A stretch of 64,000 nucleotides of DNA from Maribacter huludaoensis (GCF_029350945.1 NZ_JARKMS010000002.1:218145-282144); one strand, 5' to 3'; shown: positions 1-9,801, numbered from the stretch's first letter. Notes: generated from the letters alone by a model not told the origin. Numbers and translations: made by a program.

Positions 1-1
1 T

Positions 2-2005
2 GGTACGGTAGAAGGGGATAGTACGGTAATTACGACAGAAGCTAGAGATCCAATTGCTGAAGACGTAACATTTACCGGCACTTATGGTAATGAGTATATT
101 ATGCCGCATTGGTTTGGAGCGGTAATGGATGGTGTTACAGATGATAGAGATGCTTTTGTAGAGACCTTGGCCTATGCGGATTCTTTAAATCTTAAAGTGC
201 TGATAGATCGTGATATGTTTCTTGATGTAGAAGAGACAGGAAAAAAATCAATTTTTTTAGAGGATAATACTTGGATAGAAGGAGCTGATGATGCTCGGAT
301 AATAGTTAATAATATATTGTCACCAGCATTCTACATTGCTTTAAGCAAGGGTGTTACAATTAAGAATATTACTTTTTTGTATGATCAAACCTATATAGCT
401 AATTATGGTGAAGATTATGTTGGTTTTGAGAATGATTTTCTTCTGAATTTACAGCAATTAAGGAATTATCTGCGGGATTATAAAGAGATTGATTTTAATG
501 CTATTTTCCCAAAAGACAAAGGTTTTGTAGCATTTTATGCCATGTTTTTATTGGAGGCGGCAGAGGATGTTATTTTTGAAAATGTGAACTATATAGCTAA
601 AGGTAATACTGCAGACACCTTTATTCCTTTAATAATTAAAATGAAGGAACAATATGCTGCAAACCAAATAGTTAGTTCTATTTTGGCTCCTACCACAATT
701 TGTAGAAATATAGTTTTAAATAATATAATGGTAGATGGTGCCATCATGGGGTTTCAAGGTGTAGTAGATGGATTTCATGTAGATGATGTGAACTCCTATA
801 GATATTCTGATTTCCAAGATAGAAATGGTAATTATTTAGGAGGTTTTGATGGTGTTAATTTTGACTTTCCACCTCCGCATTTATTTTATTTAAATAAAGA
901 TACAACTGTAGATACAACTGTCTATACGACAAAAAATGTCAATATATTTAATGTGAATGATTATGGTAATTATGTCGGTAATTTGGCAGTAAGAGGAAAC
1001 ACAGGTATTAATATTGGTTATGCAAATTCATTGAAGCTAACACAACAACCTGAAAATATTCATGTAGAAAATTACAAATCTTATAGGAGGGATGGCTTAG
1101 GTAGTTTAGATGGGGTAAAGAATGGTTATTTTAAGAATATATATGCTGAAAGTAATATTGGCCTGTTTAACCCTTCAGCTAAGGTTAGTACTTTAAGATT
1201 GTTACTTGATCATCCATTACAGAATGTAACATTTGAAAATTTCACCTTAAAAGATATAGGAGAATCAACACAAGTAATGCCACTTAGACCAGCTTATGGT
1301 AGTGGTCTTTCTTTAAAAAATGTCAATTTATATGTGAATGAGTTTAATGGTGAATTTCCCGCATGTTTTGGTTTTTATGGAGATAATAATGTTATTGAGA
1401 ATGCAAGTATTCATATAGCTACACACTCATCTTCTCACACAAATAGAGGTATCATTTTTCATGATGACTATACTATGATTAATGGTGCAAATAATAATTA
1501 TGATATAAAAGTCTATGGCTGGCGAAGTATAGATAATGATCCATTAGGTTTAAGTAGTAGAATGTTGTTTGCCAAACCTGAGAATTCTAACTCAAATTAC
1601 GCTAAATTACATGATATAACAAATAACATAATATATGAGCAAAAGAATGAATTAAACACAATGACATGGCTTAAAACGGATACAGTGAATTTAGGAAATG
1701 GTAAAACTCAAAATGTTCCAATTATTTTACCAAGAGGTTTTAAAATAAAGCGTGTTGGTGCTAAAGTGATAAAGGTTTTAGATTATGGTGTTAAATCTAT
1801 AAGTCTAGGGATAACTAATAAAATGGTAGATGGGCTTATACCTAATTTACCTATTTCTGATTTTTCAAGTATGTATTATAATGAATTGAATCAGAGTATT
1901 CCTTTAGTCGTAGATGAGAGTATTACAATTCATTCAGATGGTGATTTTAATTCTAAAGGTAGTGTAAGAGTTGATGTAGAATTAGTTATAGAAACAAATA
2001 ACTAA
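2..2005 (+). CDS. Right-handed beta-helix (pectate-lyase-fold) protein, 5' partial
   Basis: The frame is open back to the first bases of the window, so the first in-frame ATG at 101 is probably internal and the gene begins upstream. The visible part is about 667 codons. Near its start is a PHWFGAVMDGVTDDRDAF stretch, the typical opening of pectate-lyase-superfamily beta-helices (GAxGDGxTDDTxAF-like), followed by many short Asn-rich repeats (NVNIFNVNDYGNYVGN, NVTFENFTLKDIG) expected of parallel beta-helix rungs. The last 100 residues or so look like a separate beta-rich domain. It faces the polysaccharide operon and ends 78 bp from its last gene. Such proteins cleave or bind polysaccharides at the cell surface; a role in trimming or binding the polymer made next door is inference. 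No catalytic residues could be assigned. Confidence 0.8.
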   Translation, partial: GTVEGDSTVITTEARDPIAEDVTFTGTYGNEYIMPHWFGAVMDGVTDDRDAFVETLAYADSLNLKVLIDRDMFLDVEETGKKSIFLEDNTWIEGADDARIIVNNILSPAFYIALSKGVTIKNITFLYDQTYIANYGEDYVGFENDFLLNLQQLRNYLRDYKEIDFNAIFPKDKGFVAFYAMFLLEAAEDVIFENVNYIAKGNTADTFIPLIIKMKEQYAANQIVSSILAPTTICRNIVLNNIMVDGAIMGFQGVVDGFHVDDVNSYRYSDFQDRNGNYLGGFDGVNFDFPPPHLFYLNKDTTVDTTVYTTKNVNIFNVNDYGNYVGNLAVRGNTGINIGYANSLKLTQQPENIHVENYKSYRRDGLGSLDGVKNGYFKNIYAESNIGLFNPSAKVSTLRLLLDHPLQNVTFENFTLKDIGESTQVMPLRPAYGSGLSLKNVNLYVNEFNGEFPACFGFYGDNNVIENASIHIATHSSSHTNRGIIFHDDYTMINGANNNYDIKVYGWRSIDNDPLGLSSRMLFAKPENSNSNYAKLHDITNNIIYEQKNELNTMTWLKTDTVNLGNGKTQNVPIILPRGFKIKRVGAKVIKVLDYGVKSISLGITNKMVDGLIPNLPISDFSSMYYNELNQSIPLVVDESITIHSDGDFNSKGSVRVDVELVIETNN

Positions 2006-2083
2006 TAATATAGAGTTAAAGAATTTTTTTTCTTACTATAGTTATAAGCAACTTATGAATTAATAATAGATTTTATTGCAATG

Positions 2084-3067
2084 TTATTTATTTAAGTAAT
2101 TATAATTTTTGTGTTTTTGTAACCACAATAATGTTTTTTGTACACCTTCTAATCTCTTTATTGGAGGTTCACCTACAACATCATATAAATTTTCCAGAGG
2201 TAAAATATTATTGGTAGTCATATTTTTCAGCCTGAAACTGCTAATAGGAAATTTAACACCAGTTTTAATCAATATATCTCCTATTTTCGAGGCAAATTTA
2301 ATAAGGCTATAAGGTATTTTTTTAATAGGACCTTTTCCCATTTCTATTGAAATTTCGTTACCCCATTCTGAGATTTGTATTGGCGGATTATCGCCAATGT
2401 AAAATGTCTGCTTATGGGTATACTTATCTTCTGCATTAAGTAATTTTTCTATTTGAAAAATTGCATTTTCTATATAACCATAAGTTTTGGTGCAGGCTTT
2501 ACCAAAATCAACATATCTACCTTTATATACTACATCAAAAAAATCTATATACGGTATTCCAAACCATGGACCCCAAATGGAGGTTGGCCTAATTATAAAC
2601 CAATTATAATGTACATTATCTATTTCTTTAACAAGTAATTCTCCGTCTACTTTACTTTGACCATAAGCGGTATGAGGATGATAATCATTATAATCTTTTG
2701 GTATGTAACCGGGTTTACAGACATACATTGACGAGGTAAATATGACTTTTTTTAATGATTTTAAACTATCACAAATTTCTATGATATTTTCCGTTCCTTT
2801 TGTATTGGCGGCATAATATTCCGAATTTGAACCATCTAAATCTGTAACTGCAGCCAAGTGTATCAAAATATCCGGAGAAAAAGATGTTATTTTCTCTTGT
2901 AATCTTTTATAATTTAGAATATCGACTGATTCCCAAGAATTAATAAGATCATTATTTTTTGGCGGATGACTGTCAAGATTTTGAATTTTATATCCCTTGT
3001 TTTGAAGACAGGAAATTAAATTTGTACCTATAAATCCTGAGCCACCGGTAATTGTGATTTTTTTCAT
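2084..3067 (-). CDS. NAD-dependent epimerase/dehydratase (extended SDR)
   Basis: This 327-residue protein of the extended short-chain dehydrogenase family has the Rossmann motif GGSGFIG at residues 8-14 and the catalytic YGQSK (YxxxK) at 135-139. A Ser-rich TSSMYV stretch upstream supplies the usual catalytic Ser/Thr. Family members act on NDP-sugars (4-epimerases, 4,6-dehydratases, reductases) or on sterol-like substrates; the exact substrate cannot be read from sequence. It is the last gene of the minus-strand polysaccharide operon and overlaps the preceding acetyltransferase by 4 bp (ATGA), so translation is probably coupled. The most likely role is making or tailoring a nucleotide sugar for the polymer. 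Length is normal and no key residue is missing. Confidence 0.88.
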   Translation of the reverse strand: MKKITITGGSGFIGTNLISCLQNKGYKIQNLDSHPPKNNDLINSWESVDILNYKRLQEKITSFSPDILIHLAAVTDLDGSNSEYYAANTKGTENIIEICDSLKSLKKVIFTSSMYVCKPGYIPKDYNDYHPHTAYGQSKVDGELLVKEIDNVHYNWFIIRPTSIWGPWFGIPYIDFFDVVYKGRYVDFGKACTKTYGYIENAIFQIEKLLNAEDKYTHKQTFYIGDNPPIQISEWGNEISIEMGKGPIKKIPYSLIKFASKIGDILIKTGVKFPISSFRLKNMTTNNILPLENLYDVVGEPPIKRLEGVQKTLLWLQKHKNYNYLNK

Positions 3068-3615
3068 TTTGGTATTCTTTCTTTGATTATTTTAGATGGT
3101 GTACCTGCATTAATTGTTCCTTGCTTTACATCTTTCAAAACAGTACTACGTGCAGCTATTATAGCCCCTTTTCCGATTTTTACGCCAGGTGCAATATATA
3201 CATCATTGGTAAGCCAACACTCATCTTCTATAACAACAGGTTTAGAAAATATGTCAAAAGTAGGTTTGTCATATTCATGACCTCCTGTATTTAAGTAAAC
3301 TTTATGAGCTAATGCAACATTAGAACCTATTGTTATTTTATCTAAATTATATATGACACAGTCATCTCCGATCCAACTATAATCTCCAATTTTCAATTTC
3401 CAAGGATACGTAATTTTTACGGAAGAACGGATTAATACATTTTTGCCTATTTCCGCACCAAAAATTCTCAGTAAAAACCTTCTCCATCCAAATAAAAACT
3501 GTGGGGACCAACTAAATAAGGTGGCATTAATAATCCACCATAATTGTACTATGTATTTTGACCGACCTCTAAACGAAACAGGCATTTTAAATGACTGTAA
3601 ATTTTGATATTCCAT
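3064..3615 (-). CDS. WcaF-like hexapeptide-repeat acetyltransferase
   Basis: This is a 183-residue left-handed beta-helix acyltransferase. Hexapeptide repeats of the [LIV]Gxxxx type run from about residue 75 to 165 (IGDDCVI, IGSNVAL, IAPGVKIGKGAII), and the C-terminus AGTPSKIIKER is the typical end of the WcaF/maltose-acetyltransferase type. A GGHEYD segment carries the likely catalytic His. Relatives O-acetylate sugars of colanic acid and other exopolysaccharides from acetyl-CoA in the cytoplasm. The N-terminal 60 residues are rich in Trp and Phe (LWWIINATLFSWSP), as is usual in this subgroup, and may lie on the membrane. It sits between a glycosyltransferase and the epimerase in the operon, so acetylation of the repeat unit is the natural inference. 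Confidence 0.88.
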   Translation of the reverse strand: MEYQNLQSFKMPVSFRGRSKYIVQLWWIINATLFSWSPQFLFGWRRFLLRIFGAEIGKNVLIRSSVKITYPWKLKIGDYSWIGDDCVIYNLDKITIGSNVALAHKVYLNTGGHEYDKPTFDIFSKPVVIEDECWLTNDVYIAPGVKIGKGAIIAARSTVLKDVKQGTINAGTPSKIIKERIPK

Positions 3616-3628
3616 AGTATTGATTGTC

Positions 3629-4810
3629 TTAATTTATAAGACCGTTTTTAAGAGTTTGATGTAGTTTTGCCGCGGCACTAGATATCCTAAAGTTCTTCAC
3701 AAATGTGTTTCTCGCATTTTTAGAATATGAAGATTTCTCTGATAATGACAAACCGTTCCAACTTCTAAGTAAGTTTATTGCGCCTTCTAAGTTGTCTTGT
3801 GAAACCATACCGCCTTTTCCAGATTCGATTTCTCTCCAAATATTGACCTTGTCACTTATAAGTACGGGTTTAGAACAAGCCATAGCTTCTGCAACAGCTA
3901 TACCAAAATTTTCTTGGTGACTAGGTAAGATGAATGCCTCACTTTCATAAAAGGCCGCCCATTTTGCTTTGCCACTTAACATACCAGAAAACAATATATT
4001 TGTAGAAGATTCTGCTAAAGTTTTCATCTGACTCGCATAAGTACTTTTTAAAGGACCAGCTACAATTAGTTGAGGAAGTTTTATGTTTTCTTTCTCCAAA
4101 ATTTGATAGGCTTTGATTAGGAGGTCTAAACCTTTTTTATGATGTATTCTACTAAGAAATAGAAGAAATGGTTTTTTATTCCAATCAGGAATATTTTCAA
4201 AAAGTATTTGTTTCATACTTTTTGAATAGGCCGGTGGTTCTTGAATACCATAACTTACATTAAGTTCTTTTTTTGGCCTGTAATTATTAAAAGTTGTTTT
4301 TGCTAAAAGTAGTTCTTCTTGACATGTAAAAAGTAGACCATCGGCTTCATTTATAACTTTATTTTCGATTATTTTCCAATAAACTTCGTTTCTAAGTGCT
4401 TTGAGACGTCTCTCTTTAGCTTTTTGAAAATATGGGTCTAACATGCCGTGTGGCATTACGTAAAGTTTTGGACTAACTGAATGTTTCTTTTTATGTTTAA
4501 TTATCGCTTTAATAGCGGCGTAACTGTGGTAAGACCACAATCCATGTACGATAACCACATCGAATCGATTATAGTTTTCCATTAGCCATGGTTGTAACTT
4601 TTTACTGAAGGCTAATATGGTCCTGCCTTTTTCAAGAGCATGAATTTTAAATGTGTCTTGTCCTAAGTAAGAAGATTTTGGGCTATCAAGACAAACAACT
4701 TCATTCGTTGTATTTCCAATCTTTATAAGTTCGGGTATACTATTTCGGATGCCTTGGCATGGTCCACCTTTTACTGGGTCCATACTGGGGATTATTCTAA
4801 GTATCTTCAT
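3629..4810 (-). CDS. Glycosyltransferase, GT4 type
   Basis: This 393-residue GT-B fold glycosyltransferase has a C-terminal glycosyltransferase family-1 domain. The nucleotide-sugar-binding EX7E motif is intact in HQENFGIAVAEAMA, after the family-typical LFLSRIHHKKGLDLLIKA strand-loop. The N-terminus IIPSMDPVKGGPCQG is a common acceptor-domain opening in Bacteroidota polysaccharide loci. It would act on the cytoplasmic face of the inner membrane, adding a sugar to the undecaprenyl-linked repeat unit. Neighbouring genes are 2 bp upstream and 13 bp downstream. Donor and linkage cannot be predicted. Confidence 0.9.
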   Translation of the reverse strand: MKILRIIPSMDPVKGGPCQGIRNSIPELIKIGNTTNEVVCLDSPKSSYLGQDTFKIHALEKGRTILAFSKKLQPWLMENYNRFDVVIVHGLWSYHSYAAIKAIIKHKKKHSVSPKLYVMPHGMLDPYFQKAKERRLKALRNEVYWKIIENKVINEADGLLFTCQEELLLAKTTFNNYRPKKELNVSYGIQEPPAYSKSMKQILFENIPDWNKKPFLLFLSRIHHKKGLDLLIKAYQILEKENIKLPQLIVAGPLKSTYASQMKTLAESSTNILFSGMLSGKAKWAAFYESEAFILPSHQENFGIAVAEAMACSKPVLISDKVNIWREIESGKGGMVSQDNLEGAINLLRSWNGLSLSEKSSYSKNARNTFVKNFRISSAAAKLHQTLKNGLIN

Positions 4811-4812
4811 GC

Positions 4813-5796
4813 TTAATTAAAACTTTGATATAATTCTTTATATTTTTGTGCTATAAATTGAACAGAAAATCGTTCAATATTTTTGAGTCCATTTTCTATG
4901 ATTTGTTCTCTATATTCTTTTTGAAAAATCACCTTCATATATGCTTCGCGTATAGATTCTATATCTGAAGGATTTACATATGCTACCGCACCATTAGAAA
5001 CTTCTATTAAAGGTTCAATTTTAGATGTAATTACTACTCTACCTGTTTTCTGACCTTCTACTACGGGCATTCCAAAGCCTTCATAAATAGATGGAAAATT
5101 TACGATATCACATGCAATATAAGCGTCCCTTATTTCTAGGTCAGTAAGATTTTTATCGTTTGAATACTCAATTTTATGTAGTTCTAATAATTCAATTTGG
5201 GTCTTTTGTAATTTACCAATGATATTTAGATGGCAGGGTATATCTTTTAAGGCTTCTATAGTTCTGTCAAGGTTTTTATTCCAACCTGTACCAATATGTA
5301 GTATCCTTGGTTTTTCTTGGTTAAAAGACTTTTTATGAAACTCGAATATTGGGTCTACGGCATTATGAATAACAATTAGCTTATTAGTATTTATTTTGGA
5401 TAAAATATTTTGCTTTGTTTGCTCGGAAATACATACTATTTTGTCAGCTATTTTAATCGGAAAATAAAACCAAAATAACCATTTGTACATTCTTTTAATT
5501 GGATTTTTAACGTTGTCCAAAAAAACCAGGTCGTGAATTGTAAGTACCGTTTTAAAACCGATCAATGCCAAAAGAACTTCGTGAACATGTCCAGTAACAT
5601 GTTGAATATTTGATTTTTGCCTTTTTTTTAATGTAAACCAAAGATTGCTCATAACATCCCAAGGCATAGAACCAATGTTTGGGATATCATAAATGTCCAT
5701 TTCGTAAGATTTTTTAAGTTCTGGTAGTATTGTTCTAAAGACACGGTGAATTGAATGTCCAACTTTTGGATGTCTAAAAAAATATGTTATTTTCAT
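4813..5796 (-). CDS. Glycosyltransferase, GT4 type
   Basis: This is a 327-residue GT-B glycosyltransferase, short for the family because the N-terminal acceptor domain is compact. The EX7E motif is intact in YEGFGMPVVEGQ, and RILHIGTGWNKNLDRTIEAL marks the start of the C-terminal donor domain. VHEVLLALIGFKTVLTIHDL resembles mannosyl- and rhamnosyl-type transferases, but the donor sugar is not assignable. The gene lies within the minus-strand polysaccharide operon, 2 bp before the next glycosyltransferase and 68 bp after the ATP-grasp gene. It probably adds one sugar to the lipid-linked repeat unit in the cytoplasm. Confidence 0.9.
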   Translation of the reverse strand: MKITYFFRHPKVGHSIHRVFRTILPELKKSYEMDIYDIPNIGSMPWDVMSNLWFTLKKRQKSNIQHVTGHVHEVLLALIGFKTVLTIHDLVFLDNVKNPIKRMYKWLFWFYFPIKIADKIVCISEQTKQNILSKINTNKLIVIHNAVDPIFEFHKKSFNQEKPRILHIGTGWNKNLDRTIEALKDIPCHLNIIGKLQKTQIELLELHKIEYSNDKNLTDLEIRDAYIACDIVNFPSIYEGFGMPVVEGQKTGRVVITSKIEPLIEVSNGAVAYVNPSDIESIREAYMKVIFQKEYREQIIENGLKNIERFSVQFIAQKYKELYQSFN

Positions 5797-5864
5797 TTAC
5801 TGAGTTGAATTTTTGAATGGGGTCTTCAAAGATTAAGCGCGTATTTTATAAAAAACAATATATA

Positions 5865-6929
5865 TTATGGTTTTAAAGTTTCCCAGCCTAGATTCTTAAA
5901 ACAAGGACCTTGACTGAATTCTGAAAAGGCTACGTCACTTCCATAGCCATTCCACTCCATCAGTACGATATCGTTATTTTCATCAACTATTACATCCCAA
6001 CCTATTATTCCTACAAGCGGCATTTGTTTATGTAAGTTTAATACAGTTTCAATCATATTCTTAAATAATGGTATTTTTTTATTTTCAAAATGAACCTTAC
6101 TGTCAGGATGAAAATTACAACTTGTCCAGTCAGAATAATAACCTGTAGGTTGCATTTTTCCATTTTGCATATTTATTGCTACAGCAATTTCTGACTCGTA
6201 ATTTACATAACTGTCTTTTGATTGACCTATACGCAGAAACGCACCTCTAACTTCAGGACTGCCATCTAAAGATATTACACTGGTAATGCGGACACATGAA
6301 ACTGAATTTGTTGTAAATTGATTGAAAAATTCGTGCTGTTTAATGAATCTTTGTAATACGCCATTGCCTAATTTTTTTAAATAAGACAAATTTAATTTCT
6401 CTATTTGTTGTATGTAAATACCTCTTCCTTGATACGAGCTATCAAGTTTGAAAACTACTTTTTCCGAAGTTTTTTTCAGTATTTCAAGAAGTTCATATTC
6501 GTTTATAGGAGTAAAATTTATAGTGTACCATCTATTATTCACTAAATAAGCTAAATCCAGATTTTTTTTACTTTTAAAAAATTTTGAATTTAGACATCTT
6601 AAATTTGAAGTTTGACCGTATTGTCCTTGCCATTTGGGCATAACCCTAGTATAAAAGTAATTTTCAGGTATCCATCCTTCCTTAAAAATTCCAGCTCTTA
6701 ACGTATAAAGCTGTAACCCGATAGAATAGCCTTTCCATCCCAATATTTCTTTAGCGTAGCTATCACATTTATATTTATCTTGTTTGCTTAAAGCACCTGT
6801 TTCTGATTCAAAAGCTTTCATTTTTCTCTCAATAATCAGCTTTAAGTTTTGATTATAACGCCATAGTAGCAATCTATCCCTATTATTTTTTAAAAGGTCT
6901 GTTACTTCTTTAGAGAATATGATACTCAT
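5865..6929 (-). CDS. Sugar-transfer-associated ATP-grasp protein
   Basis: This 354-residue protein matches the ATP-grasp family found in polysaccharide loci (the 'ATPgrasp_ST' type). A glycine-rich ATP-binding loop (KLDSSYQGRGIYI) lies near residues 170-185, and the C-terminal metal-binding strand IIGWDVIVDENNDIVLMEWNG supplies the Asp, Glu and Asn ligands. ATP-grasp enzymes join a carboxylate to an amine or thiol through an acyl-phosphate. Members in capsule loci are thought to link amino acids or other carboxylates to sugars, but the reaction is not established. It lies 5 bp downstream of the CapK-like gene in the same operon, which suggests that the two work together. No truncation is seen. 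Confidence 0.82.
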   Translation of the reverse strand: MSIIFSKEVTDLLKNNRDRLLLWRYNQNLKLIIERKMKAFESETGALSKQDKYKCDSYAKEILGWKGYSIGLQLYTLRAGIFKEGWIPENYFYTRVMPKWQGQYGQTSNLRCLNSKFFKSKKNLDLAYLVNNRWYTINFTPINEYELLEILKKTSEKVVFKLDSSYQGRGIYIQQIEKLNLSYLKKLGNGVLQRFIKQHEFFNQFTTNSVSCVRITSVISLDGSPEVRGAFLRIGQSKDSYVNYESEIAVAINMQNGKMQPTGYYSDWTSCNFHPDSKVHFENKKIPLFKNMIETVLNLHKQMPLVGIIGWDVIVDENNDIVLMEWNGYGSDVAFSEFSQGPCFKNLGWETLKP

Positions 6930-6934
6930 TTTAA

Positions 6935-8263
6935 TTACTTTAATTCGCTAACAATTAAGGGTGTTTTCATACCAACTTGTTTTATTTCGGTTGTTTCTTC
7001 AAAATTTATATCTATCTCTTTTCTTGTTCGACGAATTAATGATTGTTGCATTTTGGTTACACTCTCATGAGCAGTTTTACGCTCTCTTGGTATAAAATAT
7101 ATGCATACGGAATAATCTTCTAATTGTTTTAATTGAATAGCTTTAAAATATTTCATGTAACCATCAAACATAGCCATAAGATGTTCTCCTTTAATTGTAA
7201 GTCCACTAGGCGTTTTAATTACCAAAGCTTGTCTACCTCTTACCTGATCCATCAATGACAAGGGTTTGCCGCAGTCGCATAATCCTTCTAAATATTTACC
7301 TTCATCTCCTATTTCATATCGAATAAGGGGAAAGGCAAAATTTGTTAAGTCAGTCAATAAAATCTTTCCCCTACAATTAAGGGGTACGGGCTGGTTATTT
7401 TCATCAACAAACTCAATATGAACTGTGTCTTGCATTATGTGCAGCCCTTTTTGTGAAGGACATTCTGCAGCAATAAGTCTTATTTCAGTACTTCCATATT
7501 GATCACATACAGGTGCTCCAAATGCTTTTTGAATGAGTACTCGTTGTTCTTCAAACAAAGGTGCAGATGTCACCCATACAACTTTAGGTGCATGGATTTT
7601 TATGTTGTTGTCTAATAGGTAAAGAGCAAATTCAAATACAACATCAACGAAACCTTGTACTAAACTTGGTTGAATTTTATTGAATTTTGAAATGAATTTC
7701 TCTAAATCCTGCTTACTTGGGTCAGCAGCAGCCAAAAAAATTCGTTTAGTAGGCCACCATATTAAATGATTTTTAAACCTTTCCCAAAATGACTTTTGAA
7801 AACGAAATATATAAGCTTGATTCTCCCATGGTTCAATATTCCACCATTTTAAAATTCTCCATCTTATAGGTGTTTCTGGATGTCTTTTATCATGTAATAC
7901 TGAAACTGGAGGACCAGTGCTTCCTGAGGTACTTACTTTTTGACAATCATTGAATTTAACATTTTTACATTTTATAGTATCAAAGTTAGAACGTAATTCT
8001 TCTCGCGAAATTGAAGGTATTTTTAAAAATTCATCATTACTTACTAATCCTTTATGGACAAAATCTAAATGTGCATATTTTTCTTTATAGAAAGCTGAAT
8101 GTTCTTTTGCGTGGTTGAATAGTTTTTGACGCTTTTTAAAATTTAATTCAGATATATCATCTGTATTAAATTCAGTTATCGATTTTTGATAGAGCTCCTC
8201 TAATCTAGGATTTAAGATTTTAGTCTTTAAAGAAAAAATTATTTTGGAAAAACTATTTGGCAT
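6935..8263 (-). CDS. CapK/PaaK-like adenylate-forming protein
   Basis: This 442-residue protein belongs to the phenylacetate-CoA-ligase-like (CapK) branch of the ANL adenylating enzymes. The P-loop-like motif STSGSTGPP is at residues 111-119, and DQYGSTE further on is the adenine-binding A5 motif; RYEIGDEGKYLEGLCDCGKP matches the hinge area with its Cys pair. CapK-type proteins are common in capsule and lipopolysaccharide loci and are believed to activate a carboxylic acid, or transfer it, as a modification of the polymer; the substrate is unknown. It is immediately upstream of the ATP-grasp gene, and a 154-bp gap separates it from the preceding glycosyltransferase. Confidence 0.85.
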   Translation of the reverse strand: MPNSFSKIIFSLKTKILNPRLEELYQKSITEFNTDDISELNFKKRQKLFNHAKEHSAFYKEKYAHLDFVHKGLVSNDEFLKIPSISREELRSNFDTIKCKNVKFNDCQKVSTSGSTGPPVSVLHDKRHPETPIRWRILKWWNIEPWENQAYIFRFQKSFWERFKNHLIWWPTKRIFLAAADPSKQDLEKFISKFNKIQPSLVQGFVDVVFEFALYLLDNNIKIHAPKVVWVTSAPLFEEQRVLIQKAFGAPVCDQYGSTEIRLIAAECPSQKGLHIMQDTVHIEFVDENNQPVPLNCRGKILLTDLTNFAFPLIRYEIGDEGKYLEGLCDCGKPLSLMDQVRGRQALVIKTPSGLTIKGEHLMAMFDGYMKYFKAIQLKQLEDYSVCIYFIPRERKTAHESVTKMQQSLIRRTRKEIDINFEETTEIKQVGMKTPLIVSELK

Positions 8264-8417
8264 AGAAAATATTAATAGCTAAACTTTGAATTGGAAAAGA
8301 TGATAAGGTCGTTACTAAAATTGAAGTAATAATTAAATATATAGAGTTATCTCAAGAAAATAACATTAACTGTTGCTATTACCAGAAAATTCGATAAACT
8401 GATAGATTAATTTTATA

Positions 8418-9674
8418 CTAAGCAGTGATTTTCTTATTAAAGGTTTGCATCACAGTGTCAATAGCCAAATATTTTTCTGCATAGTTACGTGCAGCTTTTT
8501 TAATATCTTGATTGTCGAATTCACTCAAACCTATTAAGATTCCTGTATTTAAAGCTTCTTGATTTTCTGGTGCCACTAAAATACCCATGCCGTGTTTGCT
8601 GACTACGCGATGTAAACTAGAATTAGGATTAGCAGTAATTAAGGAGAGGCCGCCTACCGCTAGAATTGTAGTAAGTTTGGAGGGCATTACTAGGTCACTG
8701 GCTTTCTCCTTTTGTATGACCAAATGCAAATCTGCCACATTCAAAAATTTATTAAAGCATTCTTTGGGTTGTAAGGGCATAAAATGAACATTCGTCAGAT
8801 TCATTGTTTCTGCTTTTTCCTTTAATACCTCTTTGTAAGGTCCTGTTCCACAAATAATAAATTGTAATTGTTTGTGATCTCCTAACTCTTTTGCCGAAGT
8901 TAGTATACTATCCAATCCTTGTTTCTCTCCAATACCTCCGGAATACAATACAACATAATCTGTAGGTTTAAACCCAAATTGTTCCTTTAATGCACTATTG
9001 TCCGTAATAGGGTAAAAGCATTTTGTCTCCGTCCAGTTGGGAAAAAAGGAAATGGGCTTTAATGCCTTACGTTCAATTTTTTCAATCATGCCGTCAGATA
9101 TGCTGCTAATAATGTCAGTATGTTTATAAATATATTTTTCAATACCATATAAAGCTTTTAGTAGCTTTGGAGATTTGATCATGCCCAAATCTTGTGCCGC
9201 CTCAATTTGCATATCCTGAATGTGGTGGATATGCATGGCACCTTTTAATTTTTTATAAAACACGCCCAGTAAACCAATTTGAAAAGAAGGCGCAACGGTT
9301 ATAATTCTGCTATATTTTTTGCAGCATAAAAGTGGAATGCTAACTAAGAAAGCAGAAAGAGAGAAGGTACAGTCTAGTATCATTCTTTTTAGACCACTTG
9401 GTCTATTGGGCACATACATGGGGCATCTAATAATCCGTAGTTTACCCCCAGAATCAAAATTGGTCACTTCTTTTTTGTACCAAAAGCGGTTCTTTCTATA
9501 AGGTTTCTGTATTTTCCAATAGGGGTAATAAGGATATGAAGTCAGAACGGTACATTCATGTCCTTTTTCGGCTAACCAGTGCATCATTTCACCTGAGTAT
9601 TTTCCTATACCGGTCAATTCCGGAGAAAAATTATAGCCAACGAATAGTATTCGTTTAAGATTATTTGTTCTCAT
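8418..9674 (-). CDS. WcaI-like glycosyltransferase
   Basis: This 418-residue GT-B enzyme resembles WcaI, the colanic-acid-type glycosyltransferase. It opens with FVGYNFSPELTGIGKYSGEM and contains SYPYYPYW, both characteristic of that subgroup. The donor domain has VLYSGGIGEKQGLDSIL and ends with DLVMPSKLTTILAVGG in place of a canonical EX7E motif, which is normal for this branch. WcaI transfers a sugar, in colanic acid probably fucose, to the growing lipid-linked oligosaccharide; the sugar here is unknown. It is flanked by 127 bp upstream and 154 bp downstream without genes, but remains co-directional with the operon. Confidence 0.87.
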   Translation of the reverse strand: MRTNNLKRILFVGYNFSPELTGIGKYSGEMMHWLAEKGHECTVLTSYPYYPYWKIQKPYRKNRFWYKKEVTNFDSGGKLRIIRCPMYVPNRPSGLKRMILDCTFSLSAFLVSIPLLCCKKYSRIITVAPSFQIGLLGVFYKKLKGAMHIHHIQDMQIEAAQDLGMIKSPKLLKALYGIEKYIYKHTDIISSISDGMIEKIERKALKPISFFPNWTETKCFYPITDNSALKEQFGFKPTDYVVLYSGGIGEKQGLDSILTSAKELGDHKQLQFIICGTGPYKEVLKEKAETMNLTNVHFMPLQPKECFNKFLNVADLHLVIQKEKASDLVMPSKLTTILAVGGLSLITANPNSSLHRVVSKHGMGILVAPENQEALNTGILIGLSEFDNQDIKKAARNYAEKYLAIDTVMQTFNKKITA

Positions 9675-9801
9675 GATAGGTGATTTAAAGGATTTGTAAA
9701 GTGATGAGGTAACTAAACCTATGTAATCGAGCGTGTTTTAACGCTGTTAATTACTCAGCAAATCTTTATAGCTAATATTTTAAAGCTATAGATTTGTAAT
9801 A

